This document shows, piece after piece, positions 29,215 to 37,442 of a stretch of DNA of 64,000 nucleotides (its first letter is position 1; every line of letters begins with the position of its first letter). The translations under genes and the position numbers were made by a program. Source of the DNA: Variovorax sp. YR216 (GTDB lineage: Bacteria; Pseudomonadota; Gammaproteobacteria; Burkholderiales; Burkholderiaceae_C); NCBI RefSeq assembly GCF_900107745.1, contig NZ_FNRO01000002.1, positions 124,001-188,000 of the forward strand. The letters run 5' to 3'. The notes beneath the pieces are model-generated. The model was not told the DNA's origin. It worked only from the letters and a program-made list of their open reading frames with translations, and ran no database searches.

Positions 29215-30205
29215 ACCCCTGCGTCGCTTCGCCGCCGTCGGTGCGGGCCGCATGGGCCGTGGCATCGCGATCGCCTTCGCGTACGCGGGCCATCGCATCT
29301 CGCTGATCGACCTGCGCCCGCGCACTGACGAAGCTTGGCAGAAGCTGCGCGCGGAGGCAGAGGCCGAAATCACGGCCAGCCTCTCCGGCCTCGCGCAGCT
29401 TGGCGTGATCGATGCGGCACAGGTGCCCGCGATCGCGGCGCGCGTCGAACTCGTCAAGGCCGAAGAAGCGTCCGCTGCGTTGGCCGCGGCGGAGCTGCTC
29501 TTCGAAGGGGTGCCGGAAACGCTGGACGCCAAGCGTGAAGCTTTCGAGCACATCAACCGCCATTGCCGCGACGACGCAATCCTTACTTCGACCACCAGCA
29601 GCATCCTCGTGACCGAGCTCGCGGCGATGGTGCGGCGGCCCGAGCGCTTCCTCAACATGCACTGGCTCAATCCAGCGTATGTGATTCCGGTGGTCGAACT
29701 GAGCTGCCATGCCGGCACCGATGCCGCCGTGCTCGCGCGCACCAAGGCGCTGATGGAATCGATCGGCAAGCTGCCGGTGGTGTGCGGTCCGACGCCGGGC
29801 TACATCGTGCCGAGGCTGCAGGCGCTCGTCATGAACGAGGCCGCGCGCATGATCGAGGAAGGCGCAGCCACTGCCGAGGAAATCGACAAGGCCACGCGCT
29901 ACGGCCTGGGGCTGCGCTTCGCCGCGCTCGGGGTGGTGGAGTTCATCGACTTCGGTGGTTGCGACATCCTGCATCACGCGAGCCGCGAGATGTCGGGCTC
30001 GATCGACCGCGCGCGCTATACCGCGCCGGCGATCGTGGACCGCATGGTCGAGGAAGGGCGCCTCGGCCTCAAGAGCGGCAGCGGCTTCTACGAATACGAA
30101 GGCCGCGATGTGCCGGCGTACCGGCGCGATGTGCTGTCGCGCACGCTCGGCATGCTCAAGCACGCCGGGCTGTGGAAGCCGCCCGCGAGCCAGACGCAGT
30201 CATGA
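29204..30205 (+). CDS. 3-hydroxyacyl-CoA dehydrogenase family protein
   Basis: A 333-residue NAD-dependent enzyme. The start FAAVGAGRMGRGIAIAFAYAGH is the cofactor loop, MHWLNPAYVIPVVELS holds the catalytic-His position, and TPGYIVPRLQALVMNEAARM begins the C-terminal domain. It lacks a hydratase part, so it is a stand-alone 3-hydroxybutyryl-CoA- or carnitine-dehydrogenase-like member. It overlaps the gene before by 11 bp and the hydrolase gene by four (ATGA). Confidence 0.87.
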   Translation: MASEPLRRFAAVGAGRMGRGIAIAFAYAGHRISLIDLRPRTDEAWQKLRAEAEAEITASLSGLAQLGVIDAAQVPAIAARVELVKAEEASAALAAAELLFEGVPETLDAKREAFEHINRHCRDDAILTSTTSSILVTELAAMVRRPERFLNMHWLNPAYVIPVVELSCHAGTDAAVLARTKALMESIGKLPVVCGPTPGYIVPRLQALVMNEAARMIEEGAATAEEIDKATRYGLGLRFAALGVVEFIDFGGCDILHHASREMSGSIDRARYTAPAIVDRMVEEGRLGLKSGSGFYEYEGRDVPAYRRDVLSRTLGMLKHAGLWKPPASQTQS

Positions 30206-31002
30206 AGATCCGGCGCGCCTTCGCGGATCTCTCGCCGGGGCAGATCCACTACGCCGAGTGCGGCGATCGCGAAGCGCCCGCCGTGCTGCTGCTGCACCAG
30301 TCGCCGCGAAGCTGGCTGGAGTACCGCGAAGTGCTGCCGCTGATTGGTGCGCACCGCCGCGCGATTGCGATGGATACGGTCGGCTTCGGTGATTCCGCAG
30401 CGGGCGATGCGCCGGCCAGCATCGAGTGGTGGGCGAGGGTTGCCTGCGAATTGCTCGATGCATTGAAGATCGAGAAGGCCGACGTGGTGGGCCATCACAC
30501 CGGCGGCGTGATCGCGGTCGAACTCGCCGCCGCATTCCCGGGTCGGGTGCGTGCGCTGGTCTTGTCGTCCACGCCGTTCACGAACGCCGCTTTCCGCACC
30601 GCCCGCGCCGAGCGCCCGCCGATCGACGAAGTCGCGCCGAGCGAGGACGGCAGCCATCTCGCTGCGCTGTGGCAGCGCCGGCAAGGCTTTTATCCGCCGA
30701 AGCGGCCCGAGCTGCTCGAGGCATTCGTGCGCGATGCGCTGAAGGCCAGCGGCAGCCCCGAAGACGGCCATCGCGCGGTCGCGGCCTACCGGATGGAAGA
30801 CCGCATCCACCTCGTCACGCAGACCACGTTGCTGATTCGCGCGACGGACGATCCTTTCGCATCGCCGCACGCTGCCGAGTTGCACGAAGAACTCGCGAAT
30901 GCGCGCATCGTCGATATCGAAGGCGGCATGGTGCCGCTGCCTGACCAGATGCCGGAAGCCTTTGCGGAAACGGTGCTCACCTTTCTGGAGACGCTGAAAT
31001 GA
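30202..31002 (+). CDS. Alpha/beta-hydrolase-fold protein with altered catalytic triad
   Basis: A 266-residue alpha/beta-hydrolase fold. The oxyanion-side motif AVLLLHQSPRSW, the segment AIAMDTVGFGDSAAG and the acid-side RATDDPF are as usual. The nucleophile elbow, however, reads VVGHHTGG, placing His where Ser, Asp or Cys is expected. The last motif reads EGGMVPLPDQMP, with Met at the usual catalytic His. Either a different mechanism or a non-catalytic role should be considered. ATG 30202 is set by the ATGA overlap. Confidence 0.85.
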   Translation: MKIRRAFADLSPGQIHYAECGDREAPAVLLLHQSPRSWLEYREVLPLIGAHRRAIAMDTVGFGDSAAGDAPASIEWWARVACELLDALKIEKADVVGHHTGGVIAVELAAAFPGRVRALVLSSTPFTNAAFRTARAERPPIDEVAPSEDGSHLAALWQRRQGFYPPKRPELLEAFVRDALKASGSPEDGHRAVAAYRMEDRIHLVTQTTLLIRATDDPFASPHAAELHEELANARIVDIEGGMVPLPDQMPEAFAETVLTFLETLK

Positions 31003-31943
31003 AAGCCGTCCGCGTGCATGCCTTCGACGCCACGCCGGTGCTCGAAGACATTCCCGAGCCCGTGCCGCGACCGGGCCGCACCCTCGTGCGCATGGAGGCG
31101 GCGACGGTCGGCCACATCGATCGCACCGTGTGGCGCGGCAGCTTCCTGAAGCATCCGCCGTTCCCTTACACACCGGGCGTGGAGGCTTCAGGCGTGGTCG
31201 TCGCCAGCGCGGCTCATCCCGAAGGCCAGCGGGTCTGGCTTCGCGGCAGCGGGCTGGGCACGCTCTTCGATGGCACCTGGTGCGAGCTGATCGATGCGCC
31301 CGACGAGGCGGTGGGCTTGCTGCCCGATGGCGTGCCGGCCGCCGTCGGCTCCGCCTTCTTTTCCCCGAGCACATCGGCCTGGGTCGCGCTGCACGATGTC
31401 GCGCGCCTCTCGGCGGGCGAATGCGTGCTCGTGACCGGGGCAACCGGCGCGGTCGGGTCGCTCGCCGTGCAGTTGGCCCTCGACGCCGGTGCCGAGGTGA
31501 CTGCGCTCGTCGCCGATGCGGCGCAGGCTGCCTGGATGCCGCCCGCCGCCAAGGTGGTCGTGCTCGGCAGCAACCTCGCGGCTTCGCTGGAATCGGTCTC
31601 CGTGGACCTGTTGATCGACACGGTCGGCGGACCCGTGCTTGCGGCCGTACTGCCGCGCGTGCGGCCGGGTGGCCGGGCAGTGCTCGTCGGCTACACCGCC
31701 GGCAATACGCTCACGCTCGACATTGCGCACTTCCTGCAACGGGATGTTTCGCTGCTGCCTCTGAACATGTTCCGCCGCGAATCGGCGGGCCGAGTTGCTG
31801 CACCTGAATTGCTCGCGCGACTCGCCGACGGCCGACTGGAACTGGACGTCCGGCCCTTCGCGCTGCAAGACGCGGCGAAGGCCATGGACTGGATCAGCCA
31901 GCGTGGCCATCGCGGCCGTGCGGTGCTCGTGACGGGGCGCTGA
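30999..31943 (+). CDS. Zinc-independent MDR / quinone oxidoreductase-like protein
   Basis: A 314-residue medium-chain reductase of the quinone-oxidoreductase group. The N-terminal GroES-like part has FPYTPGVEASGVVVA; the NADPH-binding part has CVLVTGATGAVGSLAVQLALDAGAEV. Zinc-ligand cysteines of alcohol dehydrogenases are absent. It closes the four-gene unit and is convergent with the MarR gene. Confidence 0.87.
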   Translation: MKAVRVHAFDATPVLEDIPEPVPRPGRTLVRMEAATVGHIDRTVWRGSFLKHPPFPYTPGVEASGVVVASAAHPEGQRVWLRGSGLGTLFDGTWCELIDAPDEAVGLLPDGVPAAVGSAFFSPSTSAWVALHDVARLSAGECVLVTGATGAVGSLAVQLALDAGAEVTALVADAAQAAWMPPAAKVVVLGSNLAASLESVSVDLLIDTVGGPVLAAVLPRVRPGGRAVLVGYTAGNTLTLDIAHFLQRDVSLLPLNMFRRESAGRVAAPELLARLADGRLELDVRPFALQDAAKAMDWISQRGHRGRAVLVTGR

Positions 31944-32001
31944 GCAGGCATGTATTGGCCGATTCCCGGCGCGCGCTGCCCGAACTTGCCGGCAGGTTCA
32001 G

Positions 32002-32478
32002 TCACTCTTCCTCGTTGATCGCGTCCGTCGGCGCATCGCCCGGCGTACGCGCATGGAGTTCGATGATGTGCCGAAGGGTGCTCTTGAGTTCCTCCGCGCG
32101 CTGAAGACCGAAGGGTTCGAGCACGCGCATCTCGTGCTCGCGCGCGAGTTCCATCAGGTGCTCCACCGCGTTGGAGCCCTTGCGCGTGATCCGCACCAAA
32201 GTGACCCGTCGGTCACTCTCGTGGGGCAGGCGCTCGACCTGACCGCGCGCTTCCATGCGGTCCAGCAGACGCGTCACGGTCGGCTGCTTGGTGACGGTGA
32301 CCTGTGCAAGCTGCCCGATGCTGATCGCCTCGCCCCCCGCAAGCGACGCCATCACCCGCCATTCCGACACCGAAAAGCCGTGCTTTCGCGCAACTTCGTG
32401 GAACTCGGAGGAAATCAGCTGGCTGGCCTGCGCCAGCAGCGCCGGCAGGTAGTCGTCGACGAACCGGAGCTCGCTCAC
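32002..32478 (-). CDS. MarR family regulator, probable repressor of the auxin-type operon
   Basis: A 158-residue winged-helix regulator. The HTH is SIGQLAQVTVTKQPTVTRLLDRM and the wing ESDRRVTLVRITRKG. The GTG at 32478 is chosen for its strong GGGAGA site eight bases upstream and normal family length; an ATG at 32547 would add 23 residues but has no ribosome-binding site. It is divergent from the ten-gene catabolic unit. By position it matches the MarR that represses the Variovorax iad locus and answers to indole-3-acetic acid; ligand binding here is inferred. Confidence 0.87.
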   Translation of the reverse strand: MSELRFVDDYLPALLAQASQLISSEFHEVARKHGFSVSEWRVMASLAGGEAISIGQLAQVTVTKQPTVTRLLDRMEARGQVERLPHESDRRVTLVRITRKGSNAVEHLMELAREHEMRVLEPFGLQRAEELKSTLRHIIELHARTPGDAPTDAINEEE

Positions 32479-32529
32479 CGGTCTTTCTCCCTCGAATGAA
32501 TCCGAAACCGCGGCGGGCACGCTGCTTGC

Positions 32530-32580
32530 ATGTTTAGGGTTATTCATGATTGTGGATACATTCAGTTCTAAACATTATAG
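32530..32580. promoter_or_regulatory. Promoter and candidate MarR operators of the iad-type operon
   Basis: ATGTTTAG (32530-32537) and its exact complement CTAAACAT (32568-32575) face each other 30 bp apart. The second overlaps a -10-like CATTAT at 32573, which stands 17 bases after a weak -35 (TTGTGG, 32550). The ten-mer TCTAAACATT at 32567 recurs at 44984 before the transporter unit. An AT-rich, repeated, promoter-overlapping motif beside a MarR gene is a good operator candidate. Confidence 0.6.
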
Positions 32581-32630
32581 AGACCGAGGTTTCTATTGGA
32601 ACCCCACGATTCCAGACAAGAAAGGGCGCC

Positions 32631-34793
32631 ATGGCTGAGCGATCGTTCGTCGAAGAAGTGAAGAAACTGCGGCTCTCGGGCGGCGACGTGTTCCGCGGTG
32701 AGGGCATTCTGGCAGTCACCAAGGCGTTGCTGGAATCTGGTGTTTCCTATGTCGCCGGCTACCAGGGAGCGCCGATTTCGCACCTGATGGACGTCCTGGC
32801 CGACGCGCAGGACATCCTGACCGAGCACGGCATCCGTTTCGAGAACAGCGCGAGCGAGGCCACCGCCGCCGCCACGCTCGCCGCCTCGGTCAACTACCCG
32901 CTGCGCGGCGCGGTGACGTTCAAGGCCACCGTGGGCACCAACGTGGCGTCGGATGCGCTCGCCAACCTCGCCTCGGGCGGCGTCACCGGCGGCGCGCTGA
33001 TCATCGTGGGCGAGGACTATGGCGAGGGCTCATCGATCATGCAGGAGCGCAGCCACGCCTTCGCGATGAAGTCGCAGATCTGGCTGCTCGATCCGCGCCC
33101 GAACCTGCCGAGCATCGTGGACGCGGTCAAGCAGGGCTTCGATCTCTCGGAAGCCAGCCATACGCCGGTGATGCTCCAGTTGCGCATCCGTGCCTGCCAT
33201 GTGCACGGCCAGTTCGTCGCGGGCGACAACCGGCGCGCGAAGTTCACGCTGAAGGAGGCGCTCGAGAACCCGCAGCGCGACGTGAGCCGCATCGTGCTCC
33301 CGCCCGCGAGCTTCCTGCACGAGCAGGAAAAGGTGAAGGACCGCTGGCCCGCCGCCGTCAAGTTCATCGAGGAGCGCCAGCTCAACGAGTTCTTCTCCGA
33401 AGGCGCCGACGACATCGGCATCATCGTGCAGGGCGGCAGCTACAACACGCTGGTCCGCGCGCTCGAACGGCTCGACCTCGCCGACGTCTATGGCAACACC
33501 AAGGTGCCGCTCTACGTGATGAACGTGGCCTACCCCGTCATCGAAAGCGAAGTGCTGCGCTTCTGCGAAGGCAAGCGCGCGGTGCTGGTGGTCGAGGAAG
33601 GGCAGCCGAACTTTATCGAGCAGAACCTCGCGACCATCCTGCGGCAGGCCGGCTCCACGACCGCGCTGCACGGCAAGGACATGCTGCCCGTGGCCGGCGA
33701 ATACACCGCGGCGGAGTTGCTGAAGGGGGCGCGCGCTTTCGGCGAACGCTACGGCCGCCTGCAACCGCTGCCTGTGCCAGCGCCGGTGCGCAAGGTGATC
33801 CCGCTCGTCGCTGCCGCGCCCGAACCTGCGAAGCCGCTCGCCGAGAGCGTCCACGCCCGCCCGCCGGGCTTCTGCACCGGCTGCCCCGAGCGCCCGATCT
33901 TCAGCGCAATGAAGCTGGTGGAGCGCGAGCTCGGAGCGCACCATGTGAGCGCGGACATCGGCTGCCACCTGTTCTCGATCCTGCCGCCCTTCAACATCGG
34001 CAACACCACGATGGGCTACGGCCTCGGCGCGGCCGGTGCAGCGGCGCTCAACACCCAGGCCGGCAAGCGCGCAATCGCGGTGATGGGCGATGGCGGCTTC
34101 TGGCATAACGGCCTGACCAGCGGCATCGCCAACGCCGTCTTCAACGAGAGCGACAACCTCACGATCGTCGTCGACAACAACTACACCTCCGCGACCGGCG
34201 GGCAGGACATCCTCTCTTCAAAGGCGGTCAACGCGACGCGCAGCACCGGCCACGAGATCGAGCGCGCGGTGCGCGGCGTCGGCGTGAAGTGGGTGAAGAC
34301 CCTGCGCCGCACCTACGACGTCGCGGGCATGCGCGATGCGCTCAAGGACGCGCTGACCACGAAGCAGAAGGGGCCCAAGGTTCTCGTCGCGCAATCGGAA
34401 TGCATGCTGAACCGCCAGCGGCGCGAGAAGCCGTTGGTGCGCAAGGCGATCGCCGACGGCAAGCGCCAGGTGCGCGAGAAGTTCGGCGTCGATTCCGACA
34501 CCTGCACCGGCGACCACTCGTGCATCCGCCTGTCGGGCTGCCCGTCGCTGTCGATCAAGCCCAACCCCGATCCGCTGCGCACCGACCCGGTGGCACACGT
34601 GCTCGACAGCTGCGTGGGCTGCGGCGTGTGCGGCGAGGTCTCGCACGCGGCCGTGCTGTGCCCCTCGTTCTACAAGGCGCAGATCGTGAGCAACCCGAGC
34701 CGCTGGGATCGCCTGCGCGACGGGCTGCGCCAGCGCGTGATCGGCTGGCTGCAGAAGGGCGAGGCCAAGCGCCGCGAAGCCTACTCGTTTTGA
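32631..34793 (+). CDS. Indolepyruvate ferredoxin oxidoreductase alpha-like subunit
   Basis: A 720-residue thiamine-diphosphate and iron-sulfur enzyme of the IorA family (aryl 2-oxoacid to acyl-CoA, CO2 and reduced ferredoxin). The N-terminal pyrimidine domain has GYQGAPISHLMDVLADAQ; the TPP motif is GDGGFWHNG then DNNYTSATGGQ. The C-terminal ferredoxin part has CVGCGVCGEVSHAAVLCP and an atypical first cluster CTGDHSCIRLSGCP. It is first in the ten-gene unit and would correspond to iadA if naming is collinear. In this pathway isatinate, an aryl 2-oxoacid, is a sensible substrate (inference). ATG 32631 follows AAAGGG. Confidence 0.88.
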   Translation: MAERSFVEEVKKLRLSGGDVFRGEGILAVTKALLESGVSYVAGYQGAPISHLMDVLADAQDILTEHGIRFENSASEATAAATLAASVNYPLRGAVTFKATVGTNVASDALANLASGGVTGGALIIVGEDYGEGSSIMQERSHAFAMKSQIWLLDPRPNLPSIVDAVKQGFDLSEASHTPVMLQLRIRACHVHGQFVAGDNRRAKFTLKEALENPQRDVSRIVLPPASFLHEQEKVKDRWPAAVKFIEERQLNEFFSEGADDIGIIVQGGSYNTLVRALERLDLADVYGNTKVPLYVMNVAYPVIESEVLRFCEGKRAVLVVEEGQPNFIEQNLATILRQAGSTTALHGKDMLPVAGEYTAAELLKGARAFGERYGRLQPLPVPAPVRKVIPLVAAAPEPAKPLAESVHARPPGFCTGCPERPIFSAMKLVERELGAHHVSADIGCHLFSILPPFNIGNTTMGYGLGAAGAAALNTQAGKRAIAVMGDGGFWHNGLTSGIANAVFNESDNLTIVVDNNYTSATGGQDILSSKAVNATRSTGHEIERAVRGVGVKWVKTLRRTYDVAGMRDALKDALTTKQKGPKVLVAQSECMLNRQRREKPLVRKAIADGKRQVREKFGVDSDTCTGDHSCIRLSGCPSLSIKPNPDPLRTDPVAHVLDSCVGCGVCGEVSHAAVLCPSFYKAQIVSNPSRWDRLRDGLRQRVIGWLQKGEAKRREAYSF

Positions 34794-34822
34794 ACGGAAC
34801 CTGACATGCAGAACAAGCGATT

Positions 34823-34915
34823 CCAGGGATACCGCGGAACCGGCTCTGCCGGGCCGCTGGTATCGCCCCCGGTCGGGGGTGGGCGGCTACACGAAGTGAG
34901 CAAGCCTGGGGGCGA
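34823..34915 (-). repeat. Dispersed multi-hairpin intergenic repeat, copy C
   Basis: A full inverted copy lies between the IorA-like and IorB-like genes. On the minus strand it reads CCCCCAGGCTTG, CACTTCGTGT, a C/G hairpin, then AGCGGCCCGGC...GCCGG and TTCCGCGG. Its outer end (CCTGGGGGCGAG on the plus strand) runs up to the next start and supplies its purine-rich ribosome-binding region. Confidence 0.85.
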
Positions 34916-34918
34916 GCA

Positions 34919-36421
34919 ATGAGTCCAATCAAGATTGCAATCCTCGCGATGGGCGGCGAAGGCGGAGGCGTACTCGCCGACTGGATCGTCGACATGGGCG
35001 AAGCCAACGGCTACGTCGCGCAGACCACCTCGGTGCCGGGCGTCGCGCAGCGCACCGGCGCGACCATCTACTACGTCGAGCTGTACCCGCAGGCGCAGGC
35101 CGATTCCGATGGTGGCAAGCCGGTGCTCGCGCTGATGCCGCTTCCGGGCGATGTCGATGTCGTGCTTGCATCGGAGCTGATGGAAGCCGGCCGCGCCGTG
35201 CAGCGCGGACTGGTCACGAACGACCGAACCACGCTCGTCGCTTCCACCCACCGCGTCTACTCGATCGCCGAGAAAAGCGCGATGGGCGATGGCCGTGTCG
35301 ACAGCGCCGAGCTGCTCGCGCACGCCGAGCGTGCGGCCAAGCGCTTCATCCGCTTCGACATGGCGCAGGCCGCCGAAGCCTCGGGCAGCGTGATCAGCGC
35401 GGTGCTCTTCGGCGCGCTCTGCGGTGCCGGCGTGCTTCCTTTCAGCCGCGCGCAGTTCGAAGCGACCATCGAGCGGGGCGGCGTCGGCGTCAAGCCCAGC
35501 CTGAAGGCCTTCGGCGCGGCCTTCGCGCGTGCGCAGGGCGAGCCCGAAGCGCAGGCAGCCTTCCAGCAGGCAGCCATCCAGCAAGCCGCCGCGCCGCAAC
35601 CGCGCCATCCCGCTGTGCGCGCACTGGTCGAACGTACGCAGCGCGAGTTTTCGGCCGACGCACAGCCGGTCCTGCTCGAAGGCGTGCGCCGCCTCATCGA
35701 CTACCAGGACGTCGACTACGCCGGGCTGTATCTCGACCGCGTGGCCTCCATTGCTGGGCTGCCGACGAACGACGGCGGCAAGCTGCTGCGCGAAACCGCG
35801 CGCCATCTCGCGCTGTGGATGTCGTACGAAGACACCGCGCGCGTCGCCCAGCTCAAGACCCGCGCGACCCGCTTCGAGCGCGTGCGCGACGAAGCGCGCG
35901 TACAGCAGGGCCAGGTGCTCGCGATCAACGAATACATGCATCCGCGCCTGCAGGAGATCTGCGAGACCCTGCCGGGCGGCATCGGCCGCTGGCTGATGGA
36001 ATCGACCCTGCCGCGCAAGCTGGTCGAACGCTTCACGCAAAAGGGCCGCGTGATCCAGACCAGCTCGCTGCGTGGCTACCTGATGCTGCGGACCGTCGCG
36101 TGGATGAAGCGCTGGCGCCGGACGACGCTGCGCTACGCGGACGAGAACCGCCGCATCGAGGAATGGCTTGGGCAGATTGCCGGCATTGCCGCACGCAACC
36201 CCGAGCTGGCCGTCGAAGTCGCGCAGTGCCAGGGGCTCGTGAAGGGCTACAGCGACACGCACGAGCGCGGCCTTCGCAACTACGACACCGTGATGGCGGC
36301 GCTGCAACGCGCAGGCGCAGCCATCGCGCCCGCCACCCTGCGCGAACTGCGCGATGCGGCGCTGGCCGACGAGCACGGCCACAAGCTGCGCGCCGCGCTC
36401 GTCCAGCACGCGCTCGCCTGA
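34919..36421 (+). CDS. Indolepyruvate oxidoreductase beta-like subunit with long C-terminal extension
   Basis: A 500-residue protein. The first about 190 residues are the IorB/gamma-type pyruvate oxidoreductase domain (AILAMGGEGGGVLADWIVDM, SVPGVAQRTGATIYY). The remaining 300 residues form a helical extension (DUF6537-like) seen in some aerobic IorB proteins; archaeal IorB is only about 200 residues. It pairs with the IorA-like subunit upstream and would be iadB by position. A repeat element precedes it, so its expression relative to its partner may differ. Confidence 0.85.
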   Translation: MSPIKIAILAMGGEGGGVLADWIVDMGEANGYVAQTTSVPGVAQRTGATIYYVELYPQAQADSDGGKPVLALMPLPGDVDVVLASELMEAGRAVQRGLVTNDRTTLVASTHRVYSIAEKSAMGDGRVDSAELLAHAERAAKRFIRFDMAQAAEASGSVISAVLFGALCGAGVLPFSRAQFEATIERGGVGVKPSLKAFGAAFARAQGEPEAQAAFQQAAIQQAAAPQPRHPAVRALVERTQREFSADAQPVLLEGVRRLIDYQDVDYAGLYLDRVASIAGLPTNDGGKLLRETARHLALWMSYEDTARVAQLKTRATRFERVRDEARVQQGQVLAINEYMHPRLQEICETLPGGIGRWLMESTLPRKLVERFTQKGRVIQTSSLRGYLMLRTVAWMKRWRRTTLRYADENRRIEEWLGQIAGIAARNPELAVEVAQCQGLVKGYSDTHERGLRNYDTVMAALQRAGAAIAPATLRELRDAALADEHGHKLRAALVQHALA

Positions 36422-36435
36422 ACCGGGATCGATCC

Positions 36436-37428
36436 ATGACCGCTTCATTGCCCACCCTGCAACTGCGCGTCGCCGAGGCGCGCGCGCTCAATCCGCTGAT
36501 CAAGACGTTCCGGCTCCGCGCGGCCGACGGCGCGGTGCTGCCGGCCTTCACCGCCGGCGCGCACATCCGCATCGAAGTCGAACTGCCGGACGGCAAGAAG
36601 GACTGGCGGCACTACTCGCTGATCAACTTCGCCGCGCAGCCTGAAGCCACCCAGGCGCCCACCGAATACGTGATCGCGGTGCGCCGCGAGGAAGACGGCC
36701 GTGGCGGCTCGCGCTTCATGCACGAGCGCCTGAAGGAAGGCGACACCGTCACCATCGAAGTGCCGAAGAACGACTTCCCGCTGCACACCGGCCCCGGCAG
36801 CACCGTGCTGCTGGCGGGCGGCATCGGCATCACGCCGCTCGCGAGCATGGCCACGCGCCGCCGCGCCGAGGGCCTGCCGGTGCGCCTGCACTACGCCGGC
36901 CGCAGCCGCGACCTCATGGCCTTCCTGCCCGAGTTGCAGAAGCTGCTTGGCGACGACCTGCGCGTGCATGCCGACACCGAACAGGGCGGGCCCTTCGACA
37001 TCGGCGCGCTGCTCGACAGCTTTCCGGCTGGCGACCGCCTCTACGTATGCGGCCCCAAGGTCATGCTCGACGCGGTGCTCGCGCAGACGCAGGCGCGCGG
37101 ATGGACGCACGACCGCGTGCACTTCGAGCTCTTCACCACGCCGGCAGTGGAAGAGGGCGACCACCCCTTCGAGGTCGAGCTCGCGCAATCGGGCCAGCGT
37201 TTCACGGTGCCGGCCGACCAGAGCATCCTCGACTGCCTGATCGAACACGGCTGCGACCCGATGTTCGACTGCAAGCGCGGCGAATGCGGCGTGTGCGCGA
37301 CGCCAGTGATCGACGGCGAGATCGACCACCGCGACTATGTGCTCACCGCGCGCGAGAAGGCCGAAGGCAATGTGATGCAGATCTGCATATCGCGCGCCAA
37401 GGGGCAGCGCATCGTCCTGGACATCTGA
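36436..37428 (+). CDS. iadC: Phthalate-dioxygenase-reductase-type ferredoxin reductase for the Rieske oxygenase
   Basis: A 330-residue class IA reductase: flavin domain (WRHYSLINFAAQP), NAD domain (VLLAGGIGITPLASMA, LYVCGPKVMLD), then a plant-type [2Fe-2S] domain with CKRGECGVC and a distant fourth Cys in MQICISRA. It passes electrons from NADH to the Rieske alpha subunit next door, 14 bp downstream. It is the only reductase in the island, so it probably serves both Rieske pairs. The iad name is given by homology of position to the Variovorax locus, from memory. Confidence 0.88.
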   Translation: MTASLPTLQLRVAEARALNPLIKTFRLRAADGAVLPAFTAGAHIRIEVELPDGKKDWRHYSLINFAAQPEATQAPTEYVIAVRREEDGRGGSRFMHERLKEGDTVTIEVPKNDFPLHTGPGSTVLLAGGIGITPLASMATRRRAEGLPVRLHYAGRSRDLMAFLPELQKLLGDDLRVHADTEQGGPFDIGALLDSFPAGDRLYVCGPKVMLDAVLAQTQARGWTHDRVHFELFTTPAVEEGDHPFEVELAQSGQRFTVPADQSILDCLIEHGCDPMFDCKRGECGVCATPVIDGEIDHRDYVLTAREKAEGNVMQICISRAKGQRIVLDI

Positions 37429-37442
37429 AGGAGACCCACGAC

